A stretch of 13,274 bases of DNA from Clostridia bacterium (GTDB taxonomy: Bacteria > Bacillota > Clostridia > Christensenellales > Aristaeellaceae): the NCBI GenBank assembly GCA_900759005.1, contig CAAEUQ010000083.1:1-13274 (forward strand), written 5' to 3'. Shown in pieces: positions 1 to 5,494 of this stretch. The notes beneath the pieces are model-generated. The model ran no database searches, was not told where the DNA came from, and saw only the letters and a program-made list of their open reading frames with translations. How positions within the stretch are numbered: position 1 is the first letter of the stretch; each line of letters opens with the position of its first letter. Made by a program: the position numbers and the translations under genes.

Positions 1-25
1 GTAGGTTCGAGTCCTACCTGAGGCG
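1..25 (+). tRNA. 3' end of a tRNA gene (T arm and acceptor strand), cut by the window edge
   Basis: Positions 1-5 (GTAGG) and 13-17 (CCTAC) form a perfect 5-bp T stem around the loop TTCGAGT. Seven acceptor bases (CTGAGGC) and a probable discriminator G at 25 follow. No CCA is encoded. The anticodon lies outside the window, so the amino acid cannot be named. A terminator hairpin follows immediately, which supports a real tRNA transcript end. Confidence 0.8.
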
Positions 26-32
26 CTTTTTC

Positions 33-61
33 CCGCTCAATATTTCGTTGAGCGGTTTTTT
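33..61 (+). terminator. Intrinsic terminator of the tRNA transcript
   Basis: CCGCTCAA (33-40) and TTGAGCGG (48-55) form a perfect 8-bp stem with a 7-nt loop, followed by six T (56-61). This is a textbook Rho-independent terminator just downstream of the tRNA. Confidence 0.9.
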
Positions 62-387
62 GTGTTTTGGCGGGCGGATTGAGCAAAAGGGTTGCAGGTT
101 CAAATTCTATTGACAAAGTGGAAATTGTAGAATGTGCAGAAATGTATGGGTAATTTTTGTACGATTGATAAAACTTGCGACCGGATCAAAGAATTTGTGA
201 ACGACTGTGACTTGTAAGAAATTTTGCCTGAGATCCGGATTTTTCATGGGAAAATCAGCGATTGCCCATCTTCACCGCTTCCAATTTTTGAAAATTGGCT
301 TCTGGGTCACAAAATCAGTACAAAATCTCTCGAAATCTCACTTTTCACCCCCTTCGGTCGGACACCGAATTGGCGGCTTTCTTGCGT
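62..387. other. Gene-free stretch between tRNA terminator and phage relic
   Basis: I see no convincing gene here; the short open frames lack ribosome binding sites and recognisable motifs. Two small structures are visible. At 94-109 the sequence resembles the T-arm end of the upstream tRNA, with 12 of 16 bases the same and all differences transitions. At 281-298 there is an 18-nt near-perfect palindrome (CCAATTTT, 2-nt centre, AAAATTGG). The stretch is probably decayed mobile-element DNA next to a tRNA, a common integration site. Confidence 0.5.
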
Positions 388-804
388 TCATGGACGTAGC
401 GATTCATGGTGAAGGAGAAGTTGCCGCGACTCGCAATCTATTGCAGCGTCTTGGGGTCTAGTTGAGGATATCCAGCAGTCTGCCGGCAGTTTGCGCTTGG
501 CAAGTTCGTCCATTGCGGCTTTTTCCGCTTCCTGACGTTCATGCTCGGCGCGCTGTTCCGCGTTCATCTTGGCGAGTTTTTCCGCTTCGCTGCGGGCTTC
601 CTGCCTCGCCGCTTCGATGCGTTTTTCAAGATCTTTATTCGCGCGGCTGAGACGGCTGGCGATTGCTGCGTCGACTTCCGCCTGCGTATATTTGCGCTCC
701 GGCGCGGGTTCGGTTTCCGGCGCGGGTTCCTGCTGCGCGGGTTCGGTCTGCGGTTCTTCCGCGAAAAGCTGAAGGTTCATTTTGAAAAGGTCGTTATTAT
801 ACAT
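388..804 (-). pseudogene. Truncated phage capsid scaffolding protein-like gene (DUF4355-like)
   Basis: The start at 804 is preceded by a good ribosome binding site (GGAGGAG on the minus strand, 811-817). The product opens with MNLQLFAEE after eight residues, a leader typical of scaffold and capsid proteins of Bacillota siphophages. A Pro/Glu/Gln-rich segment follows (residues 15-40), then a long charged coiled-coil (about 40-105: YTQAEVDAAIASRL to AKRKLPAD). Such proteins guide capsid assembly and are removed or cleaved. After LPAD the frame appears to slip: the +1 frame would read LLDILN, the usual family continuation, before a stop. The remaining 30 or so codons look like junk, and the expected downstream major capsid gene is absent. 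The family call rests on pattern memory only. Confidence 0.6.
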
Positions 805-995
805 AATTATCTCCTCCGTTTAACGCCCGTCGGCGAATCCGTCGATAACCCGCGACGTTGCGGGGGTCGATAGAGGAATAAGCGTAACTTTTCCGCGTGA
901 TCAGCGCGAAAAAAAGCGCGAACGTCCTGAAACGTCTGCGCCTATGCAAAAGCCGCCCCCGATTGATCAGGTCGGGAAGCGGCGAAATGCTGAAA

Positions 996-1262
996 TCATT
1001 GCAATACCATGGCGGTTTCGAATGCTTTGAGCATCTTGGGGAACTGGATTGCAATCCAATCCGTCATTTCTTCGTTGAACGCCCACGGGCTGTTTTCTGC
1101 GAGCCCGCTCTCATAGGCGAACGCGTGAACCAGTTCGTGACGGATTTTCTGGCGCGTGATCTTGTCGAGGTCGCGCATATTCATCGGGTCGGGCGGAAGC
1201 ACCTCGATCACGATTTCACCGGATGAATAATCGCAATAAGCGCCGCATTCCTTGAGTTTTAC
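996..1262 (-). pseudogene. Phage-associated HExxH metallopeptidase-like gene, start lost
   Basis: The minus-strand frame ending at 996 encodes KLKECGAYCDYSSG, a beta-rich segment, then RHELVHAF. The HELVH is a zinc-binding HExxH motif, followed by YESGLAENSPWAFNEEMTDW and a short C-terminus. Small proteins of this kind (ImmA/IrrE- or SprT-like in style) often sit between the minor capsid and scaffold genes of Bacillota phages, and that is its position here. The open frame runs back to 1379, but that upstream part is a shadow of the neighbouring minor-capsid frame. No in-frame start with a ribosome binding site exists near 1262, so a small indel has probably destroyed the start. Confidence 0.55.
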
Positions 1263-1608
1263 ATCTTCGGCTTCTTTGCGCCTTCGTCTGCCGGTATCCG
1301 CGCACATAGGCGCGCGAATACTGCTTTTCCAATCCTGCCGCAGCGCTGATCTGATCATAGCGGTCATAGAGCCGATCAATCTTTGCCGAGGCTTTCCGCG
1401 CTTCGTCCGTCAGTCCTGCGGCGCGGGCGAGATTTGAAATATCCTTCTGGGCGCGGATTGCAGTTTCGATTTTCCGCTGTTCCTGCGTCCACTCATAGCG
1501 GGAGAGCGTTCGCCCGTCGATCTCGATCATTTCCGCGCTCTTCTGCCGATACTCTTCGATTTCCTGCGCGTCGTAAATCGGCGGCGCGCTCATGAGCACG
1601 GGGAACAT
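1216..1608 (-). pseudogene. C-terminal remnant of phage minor capsid protein 2 (Phage_min_cap2-like)
   Basis: Residues about 8-105 (PPIYDAQEIEEYRQKSAEMI, then DGRTLSRYEWTQEQRKIETAIR, then AAGLTDEARKASAKIDRL, then GLEKQYSRAYVRGY) follow the C-terminal pattern of phage minor capsid protein 2. That pattern is a 'YnGrtYtrYEatQeQRkiErkIR' block, an 'aAGLtdea' block and a closing 'tGL..q..Ra.V.G' block. Full-length family members are several hundred residues, so only the tail survives. The 5' side stops at about 1608, where unrelated regulator-like sequence begins, marking a recombination or deletion junction. The last 25 codons are off-frame and overlap the metallopeptidase remnant. Confidence 0.6.
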
Positions 1609-1707
1609 GGTACTCGAACCGTCATTGAGATTAAAAAGTGCAAGAGCAATCCGCGTTTTGAAACGGTTGCACTGATTTCGGAAGAGATGGACATCAGCCT
1701 CGACGGA
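1609..1707 (+). pseudogene. Short fragment resembling the second half of an XRE helix-turn-helix domain
   Basis: Read in the frame of position 1621, the plus strand gives TVIEIKKCKSNPRF, then ETVALISEEMDISLD. This matches the usual second half of a Cro/C1-type domain (recognition-helix end, 'GKS.NPRFeTVa.Ia..mgiSLD'). The first helices are absent; the fragment starts exactly where the minor-capsid remnant ends. It partly overlaps another, minus-strand, regulator remnant, so one of the two readings may be coincidence near the overlap at 1690-1707. Confidence 0.35.
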
Positions 1708-1985
1708 AACTGCCTGTGCGGTTTTATTGCTCCTTATGCCAAAGAAGGGAAGAAAGAGCAGCAGCGCTGCGCTGCAATCAAAAATAGCCCGAATACCAGT
1801 GTGCGAGAGCGCTTTTCACTCTGCTTTCGGTCTTTTTTTGGCAATCGCCAGAACCGTATCGTTGGAAAGCAGGTCATCTACGGATACGAAGAAATACTTC
1901 GTAATCGCTTTCAGCGAATCGATGCACTGCGCGTTCGAAAAGAGGCGGAAGAGGCTTTGTATGGCGGTTTTCTCGAAAGGTATTA
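1690..1985 (-). pseudogene. Frameshifted XRE-family regulator with C-terminal hydrophobic segment
   Basis: Three minus-strand frames join into one recognisable protein. Near 1930-1830 the sequence reads SLKAITKYFFVSVDDLLSND and VLAIAKK, the end of an XRE helix-turn-helix domain ('LKAIskYFsVSiDDLLS'). At about 1835-1783 another frame reads DRKQSEKRSRTLVFGLF. At about 1780-1695 a third reads DCSAALLLFLPFFGIRSNK, a hydrophobic, probably membrane segment. Clostridial XRE regulators with a membrane tail have this order, so I infer a gene broken by at least two frameshifts. It is not functional as it stands. Confidence 0.5.
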
Positions 1986-2030
1986 TGCTGAAAACCATGT
2001 CGGCAGGCAGAGAAAATAAAGGAATCAACA

Positions 2031-2255
2031 GTGACGGAAGAAGGATCATTGCTGCGATATTGCGATCAGCGCGCGTTTATCGAAGAGGTGAAGACGAAAT
2101 CCGATTTCGAAAGTCCAATTCAGACCGAGCCGGGCGACCGGCTGATTACGCTGTCGACCTGCGCATATGCGTTTGAAAACGCGCGGTATATCCTGATCGG
2201 AAGGCTCGTTCCGGCGGAACAATGCGCGGCGGATATTTCGGATACGGAGGAATGA
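2031..2255 (+). pseudogene. srtB: C-terminal fragment of a class B sortase
   Basis: The 74-residue frame contains YCDQRAFIEEVKTKSDF, then GDRLITLSTCAYAFENARYI, then LIGRLV. TLSTC is the sortase catalytic-cysteine motif (C44 here) and the Arg eight residues later (R52) fits the conserved active-site arginine; the surrounding pattern is class B. Class B sortases are usually well over 200 residues and need an upstream catalytic His, which is missing along with the signal anchor. The sequence changes character at about 2030, so this is a 5'-truncated remnant. A GTG start at 2031 with a weak AAAGGA upstream exists but probably has no biological role. Confidence 0.7.
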
Positions 2256-2304
2256 AGGCGCGCGGGCGCTTTTTGCGCGCTGCCCGAATTGGATCAATGA
2301 AGCT

Positions 2305-2328
2305 GTCGGCATTGCCGGCGACTTTTTT
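2305..2328 (+). terminator. Possible weak terminator between sortase remnant and cas3
   Basis: GTCG (2305-2308) can pair with CGAC (2319-2322), with a mismatch and one further GC pair inside, followed directly by six T (2323-2328). The stem is short, so this is tentative. It would insulate cas3 from upstream transcription. Confidence 0.3.
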
Positions 2329-2342
2329 GATTTGAAAACGGA

Positions 2343-2371
2343 TTGACATTGAATTATTGTTAATGTATAAT
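2343..2371 (+). promoter_or_regulatory. Consensus sigma-70 (SigA) promoter of cas3
   Basis: TTGACA at 2343-2348 and TATAAT at 2366-2371 are both perfect consensus hexamers separated by exactly 17 bp, about 46 bp upstream of the cas3 start. cas3 also has a ribosome binding site (GGAG, 2407-2410). Basal cas3 transcription should therefore be strong and independent of the Cascade operon. Confidence 0.85.
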
Positions 2372-2417
2372 ATGTATAAGAAATAATGCTAAAATTGTTA
2401 TTGAATGGAGAAAAACA

Positions 2418-4544
2418 ATGTTCGTTACGCATCGGCGCGAGGATGGAAGCTTTCAGCCTTTACGGGAGCATTTGACGAATGTCGCGGAACTGGCGGGAGC
2501 GTTTGCGCGCGCGATCGGTTCGCCAGAGGAGGGGTATCGAACCGGACTTTTGCACGATATTGGCAAATACAGTTCTGCGGCGCAGGCGCGGCAGCGCGAT
2601 CCGGAGCACGTTGCGCCGGTGGATCATTCGTCGGCGGGCGTTCAGGTGGCGGCGCGGGTTTTGAAGGATATTCCCGCGGCGTTTGCGATTGCGGGGCATC
2701 ACGGCGGGCTTTCGGAGGAAAGCGACGAAGGCTTTATGATGCGCTTTGTTAAGCCGCTGACGGGCGCGAACGACCCTTCCGAATGGAAGCGCGAGATTTC
2801 CGTTTCCGCACAAACGGACGAGCCGGAATGGGTAAAGCGCAGATTCGAATCGCCGGAAGCGGCGATGTACACGCGAATGCTGTTTTCATGTCTGGTGGAC
2901 GCGGATTTTCTGGATACGGAGCGCGCGATTCAAGGCGAAACGGCGCGCGGCGGATTTGCGGAAATTCCCGAATTGCTGGAAAAGCTGAATAAACACGTTG
3001 CGCCGTGGCTGGAAAGCCCGCGGAACGAGCTATGCGCGCGTCGGAGCGAGATTCTGGCGCGGTGTCTGCATGGCGGCGAAGAGGAGAAGGGGCTGTTTAC
3101 GCTGACGGTGCCGACCGGCGGCGGAAAGACGATCGCATCGCTCGCGTTTGCACTCAGTCATGCGAAGGCACACGGGCTGCGGCGCGTGATTTACGTTATT
3201 CCATATACGAGCATCATCGAGCAGACGGCGGAGGTGTTTGCGGGCATTCTCGGGCGCGAAAACGTGCTGGAGCATCACAGTCAGGCAGAATTTGGCGGCG
3301 AGGACGGCGAGGACATTGCGGCGATGCGCCGGCGCTTTGCGTGCGAAAACTGGGACGCGCCGGTGATCGTGACGACGGCGGTGCAATTCTTTGAATCAAT
3401 GTACGCCCGCCGAACGTCGAGATGCCGGAAACTGCACAATATCGCCGAAAGCGTCGTGATTTTTGACGAGGCGCAGACGATGCCGGTAAGCCTTCTGAAG
3501 CCGTGCGTATTTGCAATCGCGGAACTGGTGCGGCATTATGGTGCGACGGCGGTTCTTTGCACGGCGACGCAGCCGGCGCTGGAAAAGCTGTTTTACGAAT
3601 GCGCGCCGGAAATCCGAATGCGCGAGCTCGCGCCCGATCCGGACGGGCTGTTTGAATTCTTCCGGCGGGTCAGCTTTGCTTTCGAGGGCGCAATGACGGA
3701 TGCGGAGGTCGCCGCGCGGCTTGCGGGTGAGGAACAGGTGCTGGCGATTGTGAATACGCGCAGACGCGCGCGGGAGATTTTTCAAATGCTGCCGGCGGAT
3801 GGGCGATTTCATCTGTCCACGCTGATGACGGCGGAGGATCGCGCAAAGACGCTTTCTATCATTCGCGAGCGATTGAATCGCGGCGAGCGCTGCCGCGTGG
3901 GGTCGACAAGGCTTGTGGAAGCGGGTGTGGACGTGGATTTTCCGGCGGTCTGGCGCGAAATGACAGGGCTGGACAGCATTTTGCAGGCGGCAGGGCGCTG
4001 TAATCGCGAGGGAAAACGCGCGGCGGAGGAAAGCTGCGTGCACATTTTCGAAGGCGAGGGGCGCGTGAATCCCGAGTTGATGCTGCGGATTTCGCCGGCA
4101 AGAGCGGTTTTGGAAGCGCATTTGGAGATTCATTCGCGCGAAGCGGTCGCAATGTATTTCCGAAGGCTGATCTGGGCGAGCGGCGATGAAAATCTGGACA
4201 AGCCGAGGATTCTGCAATCGGAATCCAGGCTGCATTTTCGGCAGACGGCGGATAATTTCCGCATGATCGACGATCGCGGTGCGCGGACGGTATACATTCC
4301 GACGGGAGAAAACGCTGACGATCTGGACGCGCTGCGTCAGGGATTTGTTTCGCGCGCGCTGATGCGGCGGCTTGGGTGCACGGCGGTGAACGTAATGGGT
4401 TATGAATACGATTCGCTGCTGAAATCCGGCGCGGTGGAGGATCACGCGGCGGAGGGCTACGGCATTCTGCTGAATATGGATGCATACAGCGCGGAATGTG
4501 GGCTGAACGTGCGCTGCGAAGGCTGGGCGGCGTTCTTTGCATGA
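2418..4544 (+). CDS. cas3: Cas3 helicase-nuclease, type I-C
   Basis: This is the effector nuclease of the type I-C system; it is recruited by target-bound Cascade, unwinds DNA 3'-5' and degrades one strand. The N-terminal HD nuclease domain (about 1-200) shows H18, HD at 46-47 (LLHDIGK), DHS at 69-71, GHHGG at 93-97 and SCLVDADFLDTE near 157-168. The superfamily 2 helicase follows: Walker A VPTGGGKT (231-238), DEAQ box at 350-353, and motif VI QAAGRCNR (523-530). A Cas3 C-terminal region completes the 708 residues, close to the usual length, and all key motifs are intact. The ATG at 2418 is chosen for its GGAG 7 bp upstream and the H18-containing N-terminus. It has its own promoter and is separated by 305 bp from cas5c. 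Confidence 0.96.
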   Translation: MFVTHRREDGSFQPLREHLTNVAELAGAFARAIGSPEEGYRTGLLHDIGKYSSAAQARQRDPEHVAPVDHSSAGVQVAARVLKDIPAAFAIAGHHGGLSEESDEGFMMRFVKPLTGANDPSEWKREISVSAQTDEPEWVKRRFESPEAAMYTRMLFSCLVDADFLDTERAIQGETARGGFAEIPELLEKLNKHVAPWLESPRNELCARRSEILARCLHGGEEEKGLFTLTVPTGGGKTIASLAFALSHAKAHGLRRVIYVIPYTSIIEQTAEVFAGILGRENVLEHHSQAEFGGEDGEDIAAMRRRFACENWDAPVIVTTAVQFFESMYARRTSRCRKLHNIAESVVIFDEAQTMPVSLLKPCVFAIAELVRHYGATAVLCTATQPALEKLFYECAPEIRMRELAPDPDGLFEFFRRVSFAFEGAMTDAEVAARLAGEEQVLAIVNTRRRAREIFQMLPADGRFHLSTLMTAEDRAKTLSIIRERLNRGERCRVGSTRLVEAGVDVDFPAVWREMTGLDSILQAAGRCNREGKRAAEESCVHIFEGEGRVNPELMLRISPARAVLEAHLEIHSREAVAMYFRRLIWASGDENLDKPRILQSESRLHFRQTADNFRMIDDRGARTVYIPTGENADDLDALRQGFVSRALMRRLGCTAVNVMGYEYDSLLKSGAVEDHAAEGYGILLNMDAYSAECGLNVRCEGWAAFFA

Positions 4545-4548
4545 GCAA

Positions 4549-4578
4549 CGCCCGAACAACGATGGGGTTGTTCGGGCG
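4549..4578. terminator. Strong 12-bp hairpin between cas3 and the crRNA-like RNA, without a T tract
   Basis: Positions 4549-4560 (CGCCCGAACAAC) pair perfectly with 4567-4578 around a 6-nt loop, five bases after the cas3 stop. Neither strand has a following run of T. It may be a 3'-end stabiliser or a two-way transcription barrier. On the minus strand it closes the crRNA-like transcript and could stand in for a second repeat hairpin. Confidence 0.55.
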
Positions 4579-4607
4579 CGGCTGGGGGGAACAAAAAATA
4601 ATAAAAT

Positions 4608-4620
4608 ATTTCAATCCACG
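4608..4620 (-). repeat. Solitary degenerate CRISPR repeat (3' handle only)
   Basis: Exact 13-nt copy of the 3' end of the array repeat, on the opposite strand to the array and about 6.5 kb from it. The 5' two thirds of the repeat are not recognisable except for a small stem-loop in the same place. A chance exact 13-mer match next to a cas promoter is unlikely. Confidence 0.85.
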
Positions 4621-4672
4621 GCTATCCGCAGTTCAAACGGTCGTTCATCCACGGATCTCTCCGACAAATTCT

Positions 4673-4701
4673 ATGATAATTGCAAAACATAGGCTTGTCA
4701 A
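4673..4701 (-). promoter_or_regulatory. Promoter of the crRNA-like RNA
   Basis: On the minus strand, TTGACA (4701-4696) is followed after exactly 17 bp by TATCAT (4678-4673), one mismatch from consensus. Transcription should start near 4666 and run leftward through the degenerate repeat and pseudo-spacer toward the cas3 end. It is divergent from the cas5c promoter. Confidence 0.75.
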
Positions 4702-4742
4702 GAAGAAATTGCAGGACATAAGAAATGATCAATGGGACGAAT

Positions 4743-4762
4743 ACAAAAAATAAAAAAATGAA
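4743..4762 (-). promoter_or_regulatory. Putative Cascade operator: TTC PAM plus seed match to the pseudo-spacer
   Basis: Read on the minus strand, TTC (4762-4760) is followed by a 17-nt site (4759-4743) identical to pseudo-spacer positions 1-17 except position 6. Beyond 17 nt the match is lost. TTC is the standard type I-C PAM. Position 6 is not base-paired in type I crRNA-target duplexes. The site covers the A/T tract 10-29 bp upstream of the cas5c -35 box, where an UP element would sit, so bound Cascade could lower transcription. The site is T-rich, which weakens the statistics. Confidence 0.65.
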
Positions 4763-4771
4763 AAAATGCTA

Positions 4772-4800
4772 TTGACAATCACGAAAATCAGTGCTAAACT
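4772..4800 (+). promoter_or_regulatory. Promoter of the cas5c-cas8c-cas7c-cas4 operon
   Basis: TTGACA (4772-4777), 17-bp spacer, TAAACT (4795-4800, four of six consensus). It lies about 50 bp upstream of the cas5c start. An A-rich tract at 4745-4766 immediately upstream could act as an UP element and compensate for the imperfect -10 box. Confidence 0.7.
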
Positions 4801-4849
4801 ATATTCGTCCGGACAAAGGGGAACGACGAAACAAGGGAGGTGATGCGGA

Positions 4850-5494
4850 TTGTCCATTCTGATGGAGGTTTGGGGAGAGCGGGCTTGTTTTACACGCCCG
4901 GAAATGAAGACGGAGCGCGTGAGCTATGACGTGCCCACACCGAGTGCAGCGCGCGGTATGATCGAGAGCGTCTATTTTCATCCGGGGATGAAATGGACCG
5001 TGGATCGCATTTGGGTCCTGAATCCGATCCGCTTTGTGAATGTGCGCCGCAATGAGGTGAAATCCAAGATTCTTGCGTCCAGCGTGATGCAGGAGGCGAA
5101 CGGCGGAAAGTGCGGCGGCATTTACACGACGGAGGACATTCAGCAGCGCGCCGCGATGATGCTCAGGGACGTGCATTATGTGTTCGAAGCGCATTTTGAG
5201 ATGACGGAAAAGGCGAATCCTTCGGACAACCCCGGCAAATTTCAGGATATTGTGAAGCGCCGCCTGCGCAGGGGCGCGTGCTATTCGACGCCGTATCTGG
5301 GCTGTCGCGAATGCACGGCGCACTTCCGCCAATGGGAGGGCGGCGAGATTCCTGCGATCGATGAGACGCGCGATCTGGGTTATATGCTTTACGATATGGA
5401 TTATTCGGATGAAAACGACATTCAGCCGATGTTTTTCCGCGCGAAAATGGAGCGCGGAATGATCGATCTGGCGAACTGCGAGGTGATTAAATGA
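4850..5494 (+). CDS. cas5c: Cas5c (Cas5d), Cascade subunit and crRNA-processing endonuclease
   Basis: In type I-C systems, which lack Cas6, Cas5c binds the repeat stem-loop, cuts pre-crRNA and holds the 5' handle in Cascade. The 214-residue product starts with the family pattern MEVWGERACFTRPEMKTER, then VSYDVPTPSAARGMIESVYF. It contains MMLRDVHYVFEAHF and the C-terminal PYLGCRECTAHF block. Y42 aligns with the reported catalytic tyrosine of the Bacillus halodurans enzyme and K130 (NPGKF) with its catalytic lysine; the adjacent His of that enzyme is Phe131 here. The TTG at 4850 is chosen because GGGAGGTGAT lies just upstream; the ATG at 4843 is out of frame. It is the first gene of the operon and overlaps cas8c by 4 bp (ATGA). 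Confidence 0.95.
   Translation: MSILMEVWGERACFTRPEMKTERVSYDVPTPSAARGMIESVYFHPGMKWTVDRIWVLNPIRFVNVRRNEVKSKILASSVMQEANGGKCGGIYTTEDIQQRAAMMLRDVHYVFEAHFEMTEKANPSDNPGKFQDIVKRRLRRGACYSTPYLGCRECTAHFRQWEGGEIPAIDETRDLGYMLYDMDYSDENDIQPMFFRAKMERGMIDLANCEVIK

Larger units (their letters stand above)
4549..4666 (-). ncRNA. crRNA-like guide RNA with one degenerate repeat (CreR/CreA-type Cascade-regulating RNA candidate)
   Basis: On the minus strand, 4620-4608 reads CGTGGATTGAAAT, identical to the last 13 nt of the array repeat. It includes the 11-nt TGGATTGAAAT expected as the crRNA 5' handle in type I-C. Directly before the handle, CGG (4628-4626) and CCG (4621-4619) form a short stem with a 4-nt loop at the same place as the repeat's stem-loop, so Cas5c processing is plausible. 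The pseudo-spacer starts at 4607 and runs 29 nt to the hairpin at 4578-4549. Its first 17 nt match a site upstream of cas5c. A minus-strand promoter lies upstream. The role (guiding Cascade to repress the cas operon, as known for CreA/CreR RNAs of other type I systems) is inferred. The 5' end is estimated from the promoter and the 3' end is approximate. Confidence 0.72.

Noticed and set aside
110..138. TTGACA at 110-115 as a promoter
   Set aside because: No acceptable -10 hexamer lies 16-18 bp downstream.
207..461. 84- and 62-codon plus-strand frames beside the phage relic
   Set aside because: No ribosome binding site or motif; they run into the antisense of the scaffold remnant.
849..864. 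CCCGC/GCGGG hairpin in the phage relic
   Set aside because: Short stem without a T tract; probably incidental in GC-rich DNA.
3396..4559. 387-codon open frame antisense to cas3
   Set aside because: It is a shadow of the GC-rich cas3 codons, rich in Arg/His/Pro, with no family motif. The same holds for the long antisense frames over cas5c (4799-5857), cas8c (5422-7386) and cas7c (6986-7966).
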